Source: Orthonyx spaldingii
Lineage: Eukaryota; Chordata; Aves; Passeriformes; Orthonychidae
Assembly: GCA_013397795.1 (NCBI GenBank)
Contig: VZTJ01004779.1
Span: forward strand, 1,131,386-1,195,385
Direction: 5' to 3'
Length of the DNA: 64,000 nucleotides
Shown: piece after piece, positions 51,131 through 64,000 of the stretch
Numbering within the stretch: the stretch's first letter is position 1
Layout of the letters: the number at the start of each line of letters is the position of its first letter
Notes under the pieces: model-generated
Database searches by the model: none
What the model saw: the letters and a program-made list of their open reading frames with translations, nothing else
Told to the model about the DNA's origin: nothing
Made by a program: the position numbers and the translations under genes

Positions 51131-52187
51131 TGTTTTGGTTTGGCACGGCCTAGTTTTGGTAGTGGGGGGGACCACAGAAGTGGCTTCAGTGAGAAGCTGC
51201 TGGAAGCTTCTACCATGTCCGGCAGAGAAAATCCCTGATGGCTCTGAAGATGGACATGCTGCTGGCCAAAGCTGAGCCAGTTTGAGATGATGGCAATGCC
51301 TCTGAGATTACATATTTAAGAGGTAAATCAAAACAAAGTGCACGCAGTTTTGCTTCTAGTCAGAGAAGAGGAGGAGGTGAGGACGTGTGAGGAAAACAAC
51401 ACGGAGACACCAAGGTCAGTGGAGAAGGAGGGGCAGGAAGTGTTTCAGGCACTGGAGCCGAGATTCCTCTGCAGGCCCTGGTGAGGACCGTGGTGAGGCA
51501 GCTGTGCCCCTGCAGCCCATGGGGCCCACGGGGGATGCAGAGATCCACCCGCAGCCCCTGGGGGAGGTGCCCACACTGGAGCGGGTGGATGCCTGGAGGA
51601 GGCTGGGATCCAGTGAGAGACTCGGTGGAGAGAGGGGCCCTGCTCCCAGGCTGGAGCAGCCTGTCCTGGAGGACCGTGCCCCGTGGAAGGGTGACCCACA
51701 CCACAGCAATTTTGGGAGGACTGTGTGCCCATGGGAGGGACTCACATTGCAGTAGTTTCGACAGTGCTGCTGCTCATGGGATTTTGGAGCCACGCTGGAG
51801 AAGTTCGCAGAGAACTGTCTCCTGTGGGAGAGACCCCAAGGCTTCACAGGAGAAAGGACTCCTCTCCCTGAGCAATACAAACTGACCAAACCCCCACACC
51901 CTATTCCAGTGTGCTGTTGGTGGGAAGGAGGGAGGTCTGGGGGGAAGAGAGTGTTTTAAAAGGCTTATTTTACTTCTCATTATCCTCCTCTAATTCTGTT
52001 TAGTAATAAATTCACTTTGTATCTTTAAGTTGTACATGTTTTGCCCCTGGAGCATTTTCTTTTGGTCCTTAACTCATGGAGCCTTGTTAATTTTTTTCCT
52101 TCTCTCCTATGTCCAGCTAAGGCAGAAGGATGGTGAGAGAGTGGCTGTTGTGGGCGCCTGGCTTTCAGACAGTGTCAAACCACGACA
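51131..52187 (+). mobile_element. LTR-like element, about 1.06 kb, with terminal inverted repeats
   Basis: The element begins TGTTTTGGTTTGGCAC and ends so that its reverse complement begins TGTCGTGGTTTGACAC, an inverted match of 13 of 16 bases. It is bounded by AGCAA and AGCAG, a possible 5-bp target duplication with one mismatch. It holds a TATA-like catatttaag at 51311-51320 and a polyadenylation signal aataaa at 52005-52010, both on the plus strand. The middle (about 51380-51900) is much more G+C-rich than the intron and holds degenerate repeats of about 46-50 bp. I recall near relatives scattered through songbird genomes as LTRs, but cannot name the family. Overlapping open frames of 95-157 codons on both strands are by-products of this composition. 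Confidence 0.7.
51650..51840 (+). repeat. Degenerate 46-50-bp tandem repeats inside the LTR-like element
   Basis: Four related units begin at about 51650, 51701, 51747 and 51794. Each has a variant of a ctggagcag or ttcg segment, a ggactgt core, a ccntggga core and a ggacccac-type end. Confidence 0.6.
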
Positions 52188-55100
52188 AGCAGTCAGGACA
52201 AGAAACTGCATGAATACACAGACAACTTCAGCTTTTGCGCATATCCATGTTATACATCAGCAGGAAAAGCAGTTTCCCTGACTCAACAATTCAAGTCAAT
52301 AACGACTTGTAAAAATGTAAAGTATGTGGCAGCTCTTTGAAATAGTTACTTTGTTATTTGCCATTGACGCTTACCTCCTACACTCAGTCTAGTGAATCAA
52401 GATGGAAAAGGGCAGTTGTACAAGAAATTTATCATTAATTCCATAAATGTTTTAACGTGAGTGCTGGCAGAAAGCCAAGAACTATGAGTTTTTACTGTCT
52501 TAGATCAACCCTGTCTTAGTTAAGGTTTGAGTTCACAGAAAAAAAAAGAATCAATAATTCTACAAGGCGGCATCTCATTCTCTCTTCCTAGAATGTGGAA
52601 TGGGCATGAGGGAAAGCACCTTACATTAAAAGCTTCACATATATTTGGAAATTAAGAAAAGACATTCTATGAATAATTTTTGGTTCGGCTCTCTGACCCA
52701 TCTCCATATCTTTGCTTGGTACTTTATGAAAGACAGTTGAAGATTTAGTTCTACTTAGTATTGGCTGGAAAAATGGAACATTCCCTCTAACACTCGCACT
52801 TCCATAATATATGTATTTTACTATAACCATCTTCTTGTCTTCTCTTGAATAGTGTAACACCATTTTGTTATGCTTAGTGTCCACTAGTAATTGATGTTTG
52901 CATGAATATTCATGCCTTCCTACAGAGAAGAATACATACCAGATGAACAGACATCAGTACCACCTGTGATTTTTCTATTGCTTGTTCCTTATTTTCCTTT
53001 TCAAAATGTCCTGTTAACCAAATAGGCAAATACCTTATCATTTATCTACAAAATAAATAAAATGAGTATCCAGCAAATAACATACATGCCAAAAATTGTT
53101 TACCCATTCCATCTGACAAATAAAAAGTACATATGCAGCTGTCAAAATCCACTGGCAAATTGGAAAGGATTTAATTATTTAATCACAACAAATATCTAAA
53201 CAACCATAGTTGCAAAGCCTGGAATATCAATCTGTCTCTCAAAAGTCTTTTTATGGGCTCCTGAATTATCAGAGCAGCAATGACTTCTACTATGTTGTGC
53301 CTTTGCCTTCATAGTTTCTGCTTTTGAACCCTAGTCTGATGTACTATCTTTACCACCTGCTGAGTCTGACTGCTATTTGAAATCCTAGTAGCTAGGCAAT
53401 AAATAAATTGAAATTCAAGCATTTTCTTGCAAGGAAGTTCACTATTTCTTTGTAAATATGTCTACTTTCATTTGTGGGGGAAAAATATCTGTCAAGCCAA
53501 TATACACCTCCTAAAAACTAATCTCAAACTCTTGGAAATACAGAAACTTTTAATAAAAACAAAGTCAAGATATGTAGACTATGCCTTTTTTCCAATACTA
53601 GTTTTGAGAAAATTATCCAGGATTTTTTTTTCCAGACCAGTTTATCTTCTCAAATTCAACTCAGAGGCAATTCTTTCAGAATGTTTTCATCAGTTTTCTT
53701 GTCAAAGACTATCCTGAGTAGGACAGAAAAGAATAAAAAGAATGAAAAAAACTTAGACTACAAGTTAAAAGACAGCTTAAAATGGGAAGCATTTTAAAGT
53801 TACCAGAAATTATATTATTAACATGTTTGCCAATAAAGAATCTGAAAGACTTTCGAAAGCTCTGGAAACCATTCCAGTCCTTTAACAAGGTACAGTTACA
53901 CAAAAGTACTGGGAAAGTTTCCAGCATGAGTTATTGAAAGGAAACTTCTTCAGTACAAAACTTTATGCTGACAGATTAATATTTTTTGAAAGAAAACAGT
54001 GACTCTGTTTGAAACTGAAATGTGTCACATGAACCGTATTGTTCAGACAACTATTCTTAATGCCTTTTGTGATCCATGGGATTGCTTATTAAGATGTGGT
54101 TTCTTTAAGCAACCTTTTTCATCAAAGAAACAAAATCGCCTTGAAAGAACCTGACTTTATGTGCTCCCCCTGAAAACATATTCACACCCCAACCTTCACC
54201 TGTCCAGGGAAGGTGTCCTGTAAAATTTGCAAAACATGGAGAAATAAAACAAAACACTAATTTTGAGATATGGGCCAAAACACCCATCTGAGTCTAAGGA
54301 AACACCATAAGAGCTCAATTTTGACCATGAATTGTAATGTACAATAAGATTCTGTTCATCTAGAAAAGCACTTACTTGGTAGCAAGTACCAAAAGACCAG
54401 AAAGAACCTGAGTTCACCCCAGAACATTAAAACCATGAAATACAACCCAAATCCACCACTCTTTAAGGGCAGTTGCTTTTAAAGGGCTATTACAGGTTTA
54501 ATTTGGGAAGCAATTTGCCTGACAGAAGTTCACTGTAGCTTGATTTTTATTAGCAAATATTCTTTGTTTTCTGATGAACATAACTACAAGTTTGATTTGT
54601 TGTTAAGGATGACCAAAATAAACCTGAAGCATTCTCAAACTAATTATTTTCTAACAGTGCCAAAAGAGTGAGGAAATATGTCAAACTCTTCAAAAAGTGA
54701 TCCAGCAGACAATTTTTATAAGCCTTGCTGCCCACAGGTGGTTTGGTTCTTGCATCCATATGTTTGCTCAATGAACAAATTCCTGTTAACACTCCCAGTT
54801 CTGGTGCGAAGAAGCCTTTTTAACAGATGAGTGAAAATGAGGATGATATAAAACACCTAAACAAGTTCCATAATAATAAATACAGGTCTAGCAACCCAAA
54901 AAAAATCCAGCATTTTCCTACACAGTGTTACATTATGTATACAAAGCCACACACAGAGCACAAGTTAAAAGTGTTTATGAAAATGTTTCTTCCAATTTTC
55001 AAATACATGACTACTTATATTATATAACCATTCCTTGTTAATAATATTTTGCTTTCTCCCAACTCTGACCAAATAACAATTCTGACACTATTTGTGCTAA

Positions 55101-58100
55101 TTCCACTTACTCTTTTTATCAAACTAGTAGCAAAATAATTCTGAAAGAGGAGAGCTTAAATGGCTTCTGCATTGCAAGAAAGTTTATATTTCTGTGCACA
55201 AATTGCTGATCTGGTTTCTTTAGATTGAGAGAGAAATTCTGAAATATACTTTACTTTACATAGTGCTGAGGAGCAAAATAAGACTTGAGCCCCAAAAATA
55301 CAAGAAATCCTTTGTCCTCAACAGAAGCAGCTAGGATTTTTGCAGAATCACAAAGTAGAAAACAGAGAAAACGAACTTCTAAATCCTATACATCACCTAA
55401 TACTGTTTGCTTCTATTACAATAGTAATAAAAAATCCCAATATTTTACTATTATCTGCTGCTATCCCAAATTTAGTTTAAAAACTAAATAAGAAACATTG
55501 CCTTCCCTTCCATTTCAAATTTCAGATTCGCAAAGTTGATTTGAATTTCAGAGATTATGTAGGTTTTTTTTTCCCTGATAAATGAAGGTGGTTGTAATTT
55601 TTTCTATCAAAGCGGGGGTTAGGTTTTTTTAAAGGCTTTTTAATGATATTAATACAACACTAATATTTACAAATTTTCTGAAAAAAATTACTGATATTTC
55701 CAAATGCATCTGTTTAGAAAATAGAAGTTCTCAAATTGTTGAGATAAGACAGAAATCTAACTGATACATAAATGATTACTTTCTACAGTGTAAACTCATT
55801 ACAGGAGAGATTTCCACATTCATATGGCCACTTCTAGTGTGGCACCAGCCTCAGCCATAGCATCTAACATGAGGGCACAGAGGAGAATATATAAAAGTGC
55901 AGCCATAACTCACATGTAACTTTTATTTATTTTACCTTTTAGCCTCAAGGACAAGGGTGGACTTTTCAAAGCCGTTCAAAAATCTGTGGTAATCTGTCTG
56001 ACAAGGCTCACCAAAACATTTTGAAAGAGCTTTCATAAAACCCAAGTTATATATTCTGATTTCATTTTGATTTGGATGAACTTAAATTTGCAATTGAAGC
56101 TGTATGAAAAGTTCATGAGACTGTACTAGCAAAAATGAAACTGGCTAGTCTTAAATAGCAAGAAAAACAGTTAAGATTTCATTTCCAAATGGATGCATTG
56201 GAAACCTAGGTAAAAAATATCTTGAAAACATTATCCCCATAATTAAAGAAAAAAAAAAAAAAAAAGAAGGGGGAAATTTTAAACTTGTAATTTGTACTCC
56301 AAATGCATACTTTTGGTCATTTAACAAGTCTATTTATAGACCTTAAGCTATGACAGAATCATGAGACCTGACATTAGCTCTTTCTGTTGACTTAATTACC
56401 TGACTGTGAAAGCATGAGCCTATATATAGATCATTTCTATTCAAACACCAAGGAATAACCAAGATTATCAGGCAAAGATTATAAGGTGGATTGCTTAAAT
56501 GCATACAGACTTCTCCCTCAGATTCCATTTAGTCTCAAAATGACATTTTCCTACAATCCATGTTTATACTAATGGTATGATAATAACAGGAACAATGGAA
56601 GTAGTAATGATTTACTCTACTGACACTCACTGCTGCCACTAAGACCTTGAAGCAATAAACTCTACAGTCTCTGAAAGACCAGCCAGTAACTGCAGTGTCT
56701 ACTCACAATTATTGACTTTTTTTGTTTCTTTTTTAAACTTGCAATTATTTTCTGCCCCGTTTTTTACTCCACCAGTAGATTGCACGTTAAATTCAAAATG
56801 AAAGCAATCTTTGCAAGTAATCTCAACAAATAGCCCTGGACTTGCAGACAGAAAAAAATCAATGTATGCAAAACTGCAGAACCGTAAATATTGAAATGTG
56901 GAAATTAAAACTGATGATTTTAAAACTTTATTTTAAAAACAAAGTTAAAGCAAAGGTCAAAATTTTTTGAATGCTATTCAATGGCCTACATGAATAAGCA
57001 TAGTGATCATAGTCTGTTATTTTGCTGAATAAAATTCACATTTTACAAAATTAACTGCTAGCAAAAAGCACAAATTACATACAGACAATTGAGAGTGGAA
57101 GCCTGGAAGACAGTCCACTTACACAGATAGTGGCACTGTTTTTTCTTCTTTTCTGTAGATATGAATAGCTGTAAACCTAAACCACAATGAAACTGCCAGA
57201 GGAAAATATTGTTAGTTTTTAAACTGAGATTTCCTTAAGAAAGTAAATGTTTTAAACCTGATGGTTAAGACCTACAGAGTACATTCAAAATGCTGACTTT
57301 TATATAGGCTATATTGAATAAGGCCACAAGAGCAGCATGAAGAAAATATCTTCAAAAGTTTAACACTTTTGTGTTTGCCTTTTAGAATTACACAGACAGG
57401 TCAGGATTTGTGGGATTAAAGTGCTGCAGAATTCAAGTGTATCTGGTATTAAAATATTTGGTGGCAGAGAATACCTTTAATCTGTCTGAATGTCTGTTCT
57501 GATTTGCTGCATGAGTGTGAAGGAGACTTGGATTAATATGCCAGCACCATCCTGGTTAAGTGAACTTGACTCTATCTCTGGGTTTAAAACCTGCAAAATC
57601 AGACTTAATACCTCTGCTGAACAGTAAAGGTGTTGCTTATTCTTTTTCAAGCTCCTTACCATATTAAACATTGATTCAGTAACACCACAACCTTTGCACC
57701 TTAAACTGTATCTAAAATAAGTGTCTTTGTAGCAGCAAAGATAGAGATGGAAAGAAGTGTGGTAAAAATGGCAAAGGAATAAAACACTGGTGCTAAAAAT
57801 TTGGGGTATGATTTATCATTTTTATCATATCATGTTGTATACTTTTGCCATTGAGTAGGACTGAGCGTGGCTCTCAACAATTTGCTGAAAGAACAAATGA
57901 TAGTCAACAGTTAATATACTCACAAAACTGATATACACTACTGAAAGCTGCAGTTTGATTTTTCAAAACCTGGAAATGCAGTGAGGGGTGCAGTGGGGGG
58001 GAAGGGCCAGAGGAAATCCCTGTCATCTATGTCCTACTGAAGAGTCTTGAAAATGAAGACAGATCAAGGGAGTTATGGTGTCTGATATTAGGTGCCTGAA

Positions 58101-59055
58101 TCAGGAATAGTGCTCAAAAATGGTAACATTAATAGTCACCAAAACAGTAATTTTGCTAAGAGTATTTGAGATATTTTTAAACAGGTTAATATTTGAGAAA
58201 GCAAATGGGACAATATTTCAAAATATTGTACATTTTCCACTTTACTTTTCTAAAGACTGAGAAAAATTTTAGTTGAGAAAAATTGCACAGGTAACTATGA
58301 AAAAAAAGGAAATTAGAGACTGAAATCCAGTAACTAAAGATTTTATAACTTCATATGGAGATAAATTCATTACTTTTATTTCATTGCAAAATCTTTCATA
58401 AAGATAAAACGATATAAGGTAAATGAAAAAGGGCAATTGAAATCTAAACAGCCAGTTCTGAACAGGCAATAGAGAGAGCCATGTGCATACTGAATGGATG
58501 ATTCCATACTTAGTAAGAGAAGGTAATATTTCTTCAAGTGCAATCAAAAAAACATTGAGAAACACAGCATTCTTCTGAGACAGTAGTGGGAAATACAGGA
58601 ACTCTGCTGCTATGGTGTATATACTTTCCTTTTGTTCCCATCTGAAATGTGCTATTTTTGACGCTGAGGCAAGCTAATGATCACCTGAGGTTAATTCCTT
58701 CCCAAACCAACACAACAGAATGCTGAGTGCTGCTACAGGCAGCTTGTACCTTTCCCCTCTAGAACCTTATGGACAACTGGTTTTCTATGAAACCTGAGGA
58801 AAACAAAAATGGAAAAAAGATTGAAACATAAACAAGAAAGTGTCTAAGATGGACTAACTTGGCTGTAAATTGAAACTAAGCTGTTCTAGGCTTTGCTTTG
58901 ATATATTAAAAAAATGCAGCAGAAAGTTTAAGGAACACAGATAAAGTTCTATGCAGCGAAATTCCGAAATTTAGGTCAACTTCAGGTGTAAAATTATTTA
59001 TAGATATCTTTAAAAAAAAAAACCAAAATTTTTTGCATATAATAGTACATTCAAT

Positions 59056-59295
59056 TGTCGCTGCGAGCGGATGTCGAAACACAGGAAGTTGAGAGGTCAA
59101 GTGCCATAAAAGATCAATTTATTTATTAAATTCAGCTTTTATATACAAAATGGACTCCCACCTGATTGGCCACTGACTGCACGCCCCCCGCAGCTAATTG
59201 GCCTCCTCGACTCATGAGAGTTTCACTACCTTTATCTTAGTTTATATAAACAAATAGATTCTTTCTCACGAGAAAGAGGTTTCTGTGCTGTCACA
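59056..59295 (-). mobile_element. Solo LTR of an endogenous retrovirus, 240 bp
   Basis: The element is bounded by a perfect 6-bp duplication TTCAAT (59050-59055 and 59296-59301), the size made by beta- and alpharetrovirus-like (ERVK) integrases. Read on the minus strand it starts TGTGACAGC and ends GCAGCGACA, giving the TG...CA ends of a retroviral LTR. In the same direction it has two CCAAT-type motifs (59197-59201 and 59165-59169), a TATA box TATATAAAAG (59145-59136) and AATAAATAAA (59127-59118) just after the TATA. No internal retroviral genes are present, so the body was lost by recombination between LTRs. Its promoter direction agrees with DMD transcription. Confidence 0.88.
59136..59145 (-). 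promoter_or_regulatory. TATA box of the solo LTR
   Basis: TATATAAAAG on the minus strand, about 20 bases downstream of a CCAAT-type motif at 59165-59169. Inferred from LTR layout only. Confidence 0.6.
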
Positions 59296-62200
59296 TTCAA
59301 TGATAACTCCTGTTTTCCACTAATTTAGGCCAGAGTACTGTTTGCAAATACAAAGCAATACTTTTTACATTCACAGTTCCATGGCGCATGCAAGGTTGAT
59401 TAATTTCAGCTAAAAAAAGAATTAGAGAAACTTCCAAAATCATTATGAGAGACTGTGAAAATTTGTAGCTATTAAGGTTCAGTTGCATGTAGGATATTTA
59501 ACAAAAAAATCCTCACTGACAGAAATTCATGTGTACAAATTGAGTTGATGTGTCAGTTTTAAATTCAAAAAAGAGGTTTCGTGATGAGTCTTATGGCTAC
59601 ACGTCTTGAATTTTCTCACTGCATGTGTTGCTCCTGCATCTAAATGAAGACCAGTTACCTAGATAATATGGGATTCTATATGTATGACACATAAATAGCA
59701 TCAAAATTGAAAAATGAGGCGTTTAAGAATGTTAACTGTAGCAGATGCAAAAAGGTTACTTCCACTTTAAAAGCATATCTTTAAAAAAAATACATATACA
59801 TCTTGAAAAAGTTGAAACTCAAATGTTAAGAATTTATATATATCATCAGCATTCCTGCATTGAAATGCTAAAGAAACAGCTTAGAAGAAATCTTATAAAC
59901 GTTGTAGGGGACAGATTTTTAACAATTGAGGGATTATTTCACCAAGAATGAAGCAAATAGATTAATGTGCTGATCTCTTTCCTTTGGCTAATCATGAGGA
60001 AAAGCAGTCTAAAATGTGTCATCCCAATATATTTTAAAATGCAAGCTTTGACTGACGGGTTACTACCTATGTGCTTTCCATTTCCCAGGAAGTTATTTAA
60101 ATCTACCTGTAATGTAATTTAAGAAAGAAACCCTTAACTTTGATTATCTGAGGAAGCAAACTACTCATGCTCGACAATCAGAACTTCTTAAGCCCATACT
60201 CTGAGGCATTTAATACCTTTTCAGCTGGAAACATCTGCTCACATTTTGTATAAATGTAAGCTTCCATTCACATCCCAACAATTTTATACGTGGTTAGTGT
60301 TGGAGAAGCAGAGAAATAAATCAAGGGCAAAGCAGGATGTCTGGTGATACATACTGTAAAGACTTAGAAATCAGCATTTTAGTGACTCCTACTGAAACAG
60401 GCAGCAGAAAGATGTCTTGCCTTTTCTAGCCAATGCAAGCCTCAGCCTGAGTAATTAAACAGAAGTGTGTGTGACACTGATGACTCTGGAGAGGCACAAG
60501 GGAGCCCAAAGGGAAGTTAAAATGCTGTAGCTTGGTGGAATCAGACTGGATTTGAGGACATCATACCTATAACACTTACTTCAAAAGTTCCCTGCAAGAT
60601 GGAATAGCTGTAAATATGTAACAACAGCAACCAGGTGTGACTGGGGTTCCAAATGGTATATTATGTGTGTATCAAATAATAAATAATATTTATTAAATTT
60701 TAAAATAAATATAGGAAATTTCAAACGTGCAGCACAATACACTAACCTTATTTAACATAGAAAAGGAAAACCATAAGTATTAAAACATTGTAACTATTCC
60801 AGTCTAGTGGTCAGCATAATAGCAAGACTGTAACGCGTTACTGTGTGCTCTGAAAAAGGAAATCCTTAGTACTGTCTCAAAAAGGCAAATTGTGAAAGAA
60901 AGGCCTACATGGGATACCTGAAATCAGTATTACAGTACCAATTTGTTTATCAGACATGTTTCTGACTTCACCTTTAAAAGGTTCTCTCACATTTGTCTCA
61001 GTTCACAATTATTAATTGTCTTCATGGTCTTCTCTCACAGAAACAAATGGATAGCAAAATTTCAGTACTCAGTTAATTCCAGGAATATTTTATTACAATA
61101 GCAGTATAGGAGCTATTTATAAAGAATCACAACATCTCCATGGATGGCTTTATTAAATAACTCAAACAAATGTATGTTTCTAATGCTTTAAATACACTAA
61201 TCTCTAGTCCACCACAATACACTGAGGACCTAAAGAAGCATTGTAGTAGTTTGTGAACGAGTGTTAGGGCCCAGACCTGTTGAGTCTGCCTGGACTCAAG
61301 GATGAAAGGTTAAGAAATGGTAATTTAATCTTTTCAAGAATTTCTAGGACTCATAAAAAGTTTTGGGACATGCCAAATGTAACCACTCTTCAGATTACAT
61401 AGGAATCCCAGTCTAAATAAAGCACAGCTCCTTTTAAGGCTCTAGTAATGCATGTGCAGCTACTGTTCAGCAAATGCAGACATAGCACTCAAGATCAGAA
61501 CCAAAGCCTCTCACATTCACCAAAAATTGCAAAATTACGCTTGTCAAACTTTGTAGAATAGCTGCACATATGTCAAATATGTATAGTATTAAATATAGCA
61601 GGACCTCCTGAAAATACTTCATACTTCTGAGCATTCAAGGAACAGAGAGATCATGGCTTTGGAATGCAAGACTTCTTTTTTCATCCAAATACCAATTTTG
61701 AAAGATAAACCAAATTCATCTTCAAGAAACACAATATTGATTTTATTCCACAAAGCATTAACAAGACTTCATTTGGAATTCTGTCTTCTGTTCAGACATG
61801 TCCAAGAATGATAAACCACAAGTGGAACAGAAAAAAGTTGTTAGTCTTAAGTAGACAGTGTAGAGAAGAACAAAATCCTATTGAGAGTCTAGTCAAAGAA
61901 AGGCTTAGAGCAGCTATATGAGTGTTCCTTATAAATATATAATGAGGTGAAAGCAATCAGAACAAAAAGCATCAAGTTCAAGGACAATGTCAACACAAGA
62001 ACAAAAGAGAACACAACAAACCTGAAGAAATATAGTCTAAAAACGCAGAAAAGTTTATCACCTTCAGAAAGGCAAGGCTAAGGAATAGAAACAAAGTATC
62101 CAATTGACTACAACAGAATTTGAGGAGTTGAATAAAATCTTTTAATGAAACGTTTACCTGAAATTGTACATAACAGGACTTCAATGAAAAATCAGATCCT

Positions 62201-62333
62201 AAATGTTCTGTTCCTCCCCTCCTTTATACATTAGAGTTAATGTTAACTAAATGTTAGCTATACTATTTTAATACAGGCTATAGTTTCATGTTTTTCTTTC
62301 TGTGTACTCTTGCTTGGGTTTTTTTCTGGTTGG

Positions 62334-62358
62334 TTTTTTTTTTTTTTTTTTTTTTTTT
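62334..62358. repeat. Poly-T run (25)
   Basis: An uninterrupted T homopolymer in intron 7, preceded by T/G-rich sequence. Confidence 0.9.
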
Positions 62359-64000
62359 AATTATTCAATTATGGGGAAATATGTCCATGCAATAACTTGG
62401 CCAATGATAAAAGTAATGTGTCATGTCTGACTATTCTTAGAAACTCTGAGAAAGCATTAGACTAAAGATGTAAAAGATCTTTTGCATATATAGTATACTT
62501 ATACATATTTAACAACTAATAGTATATCAACAGAGCATGTGAAAGGAAGCTGGAGATTAATCAGTGCAGTCAATATAATGTAAATAGGAGTTAGGAATGC
62601 ATTAGAACAACAACAATTTTTATTACGTATTTATCACACATTATGCTAATAAAGAAAATGCAAACAACCCTAAAATATATTTTGATAGGACTATGAAGCA
62701 ACAAAAAAAAATAACCAGGTTAAATCTAAACATTAGTTGGTGAATATTTTAACAAGCAGAAGGATTTGTAAACAAGAAGCAGGGTTTAAGCATAAAAATA
62801 AAAAAAAAGGACATGCAAAAGTTCAAGAAAATATATACTCCTGGAAAGAGATGGAAGAACTGCTAATTCCACCATTAGTATATTATCCCCTGATATTTAA
62901 ATTACAAGTACTAATTATATTTTCTTGAATTATCTATTTTTAAAATGAAATAAATTACATAAACTTCATATTCACCAACTGAATACACATTTGTCCAATT
63001 TTCACCTGAACGGCCACTTAACTCGCTTCTCCCAAGCCAGCTGTATAACTTGCCACTGTTGTGTTTTGCTGGTTTTTTTTCCTGGAACCTTGCAACTCAC
63101 TAGCAGAAATCTATAGAGCACAGTGCTATTCCCACCTTTTCCCTGCCTCTTTCTCTTCAGCACCCTCTCACCTCTATTTAGTCCTTCCAACTCCGATTTG
63201 AAAGAATGGTAAATCTTTTCCCTTATCCCAAAACTTTTTAAAGACCTAGTTTCTAGCAGATGATGAACTAATTGCAGACATTTTAGCCTGAAGTCAAGCT
63301 ACCCAGCAGTTTTCTTTATTTTGCTTCTTTTGAAGCAGTTTTACATCTTTTCCTGTCAGTTCATTATTAGTTGCTAAAGAGATTATGTCGTGGTAGGCTT
63401 CTTAGTCTATGATTTTTGAAACAAAATATATTTTTAAAGTCAATACCATTTAAATTAAAACTTTTATTAGCAGTTTGGGGGAAAAAAAGATTGTTAGAAG
63501 ATGTGCTTGAAAAGTTCCGCGTATTTGGTTTTAGAATTGACTTCTCCAGGTTGAATAATTAAACAAACAAGCAATGCTGCAGGTACAGGGCTCAAACAGA
63601 GCCATGATGAGAATAAGAAACATTAATGACTACAGTCATGGGAGAAGAGTCTAGGATTGTAAACAAGAGCAGTGGAGGCCAAAATGTATTTCAAGTCTGT
63701 CTTTAATGACCCAGTACTAGACAGACTGACTTTAGCTCAAACATAAAGACTGGATTTAATGGTTATTAGCTAAGAAAACATACATATTCTAAAAATTATG
63801 CAGAAGAGGTCACCTTCACAAAGAACTCAGAATGTTCTGAAGACCTGAGATTAGGCTTTGAAGCAGGGCCTAGAGTATCTAATAAATACCTAAATATATG
63901 AAATACATGTCCAAACCTACTGGGAAATTTTCAGTCTTGTAGTAAACCACAAAGAGATTATAACACAATGGTTACCAGTATCTTCTCTCACTGACTTGTT

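Larger units (their letters stand above)
1..64000 (-). other. DMD: Dystrophin gene, internal part (intron 7 to intron 17)
   Basis: The whole window lies inside one gene read on the minus strand. Ten exons occur in the same order, with the same phases and nearly the same lengths as human DMD exons 8-17, and their translations align end to end with dystrophin. Dystrophin links cortical F-actin to the dystroglycan complex at the muscle membrane. This part carries the end of the actin-binding domain, hinge 1, spectrin repeats R1-R3 and hinge 2, so it belongs to the full-length (Dp427-type) product. The short isoforms start far downstream and would not include it. Promoters, the first exons and the 3' end are outside the window. 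The paralogue utrophin is less likely, because the proline-rich hinge 2 and the hinge 1 exon are dystrophin-like. Confidence 0.97.
50473..64000 (-). other. DMD: DMD intron 7, 3' part
   Basis: This is intronic sequence upstream of the exon 8 acceptor (ccttgcag). Exon 7 is not seen up to the window edge; in human this intron is very long. It contains two LTR-type elements and a 25-base T run. The rest (50.5-51.1, 52.2-59.0 and 59.3-64.0 kb) is AT-rich with no recognised gene; the small open frames there look like chance. Confidence 0.88.

Noticed and set aside
51360..51889. Overlapping open frames of 95-157 codons on both strands
   Set aside because: They lie inside the LTR-like element, follow its G+C-rich repeat composition, overlap one another on opposite strands and match no protein family I recognise.
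50473..64000. DMD exon 7
   Set aside because: No minus-strand match to the expected CH2 segment (ARYQLGIEKLLDPE) is visible; intron 7 is very long in human and probably here as well.

Overview
The window is vertebrate nuclear DNA, AT-rich and intron-dominated, from a bird and probably a songbird (passerine). Ten internal exons of the dystrophin gene DMD lie on the minus strand. The interspersed repeats are avian: CR1 retroposon fragments in both orientations, a tRNA-Ile-headed SINE with a CR1-type tail that resembles TguSINE1 (described from zebra finch), and endogenous-retrovirus-type LTRs. No bacterial, plasmid or intact viral genes are present.

Transcription runs from high to low coordinates. 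The exons match human DMD exons 8 to 17 by protein similarity, length and splice phase: exon 8 (50472-50294), 9 (49334-49212), 10 (31685-31497), 11 (30842-30661), 12 (26205-26055), 13 (21112-20993), 14 (15111-15010), 15 (14889-14782), 16 (9740-9561) and 17 (3881-3706). All have AG/GT borders, keep one open frame, and total 1510 coding bases. That is 9 fewer than the human exons as I recall them; exon 8 is one codon shorter and exon 9 two codons shorter. Together they encode the end of the second calponin-homology domain of the actin-binding region, hinge 1, spectrin repeats R1-R3 and hinge 2. Exon 7 and exon 18 were looked for by eye and not found, so the window starts inside intron 17 and ends inside intron 7.

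Introns fill about 97 percent of the window. Introns 8 (959 bp), 10 (654 bp) and 14 (120 bp) are short; the rest are 4.4 to 17.5 kb. Recognisable insertions are CR1 fragments in introns 16, 13, 11, 10 and 9, the SINE in intron 9, a solo LTR with a perfect 6-bp target duplication in intron 7 (59056-59295), and a 1.06-kb LTR-like element with long terminal inverted repeats in intron 7 (51131-52187). In intron 9 a 303-bp sequence occurs twice, separated by the first 78 bp of an LTR-like element and one N (37957-38641). This looks like an assembly scar from a retroelement insertion present on only one haplotype.

I found no second protein-coding gene and no convincing new biological system. The most useful leads are the possible polymorphic insertion, the two LTR loci, a weak donor at exon 9, and an ambiguous acceptor at exon 10.
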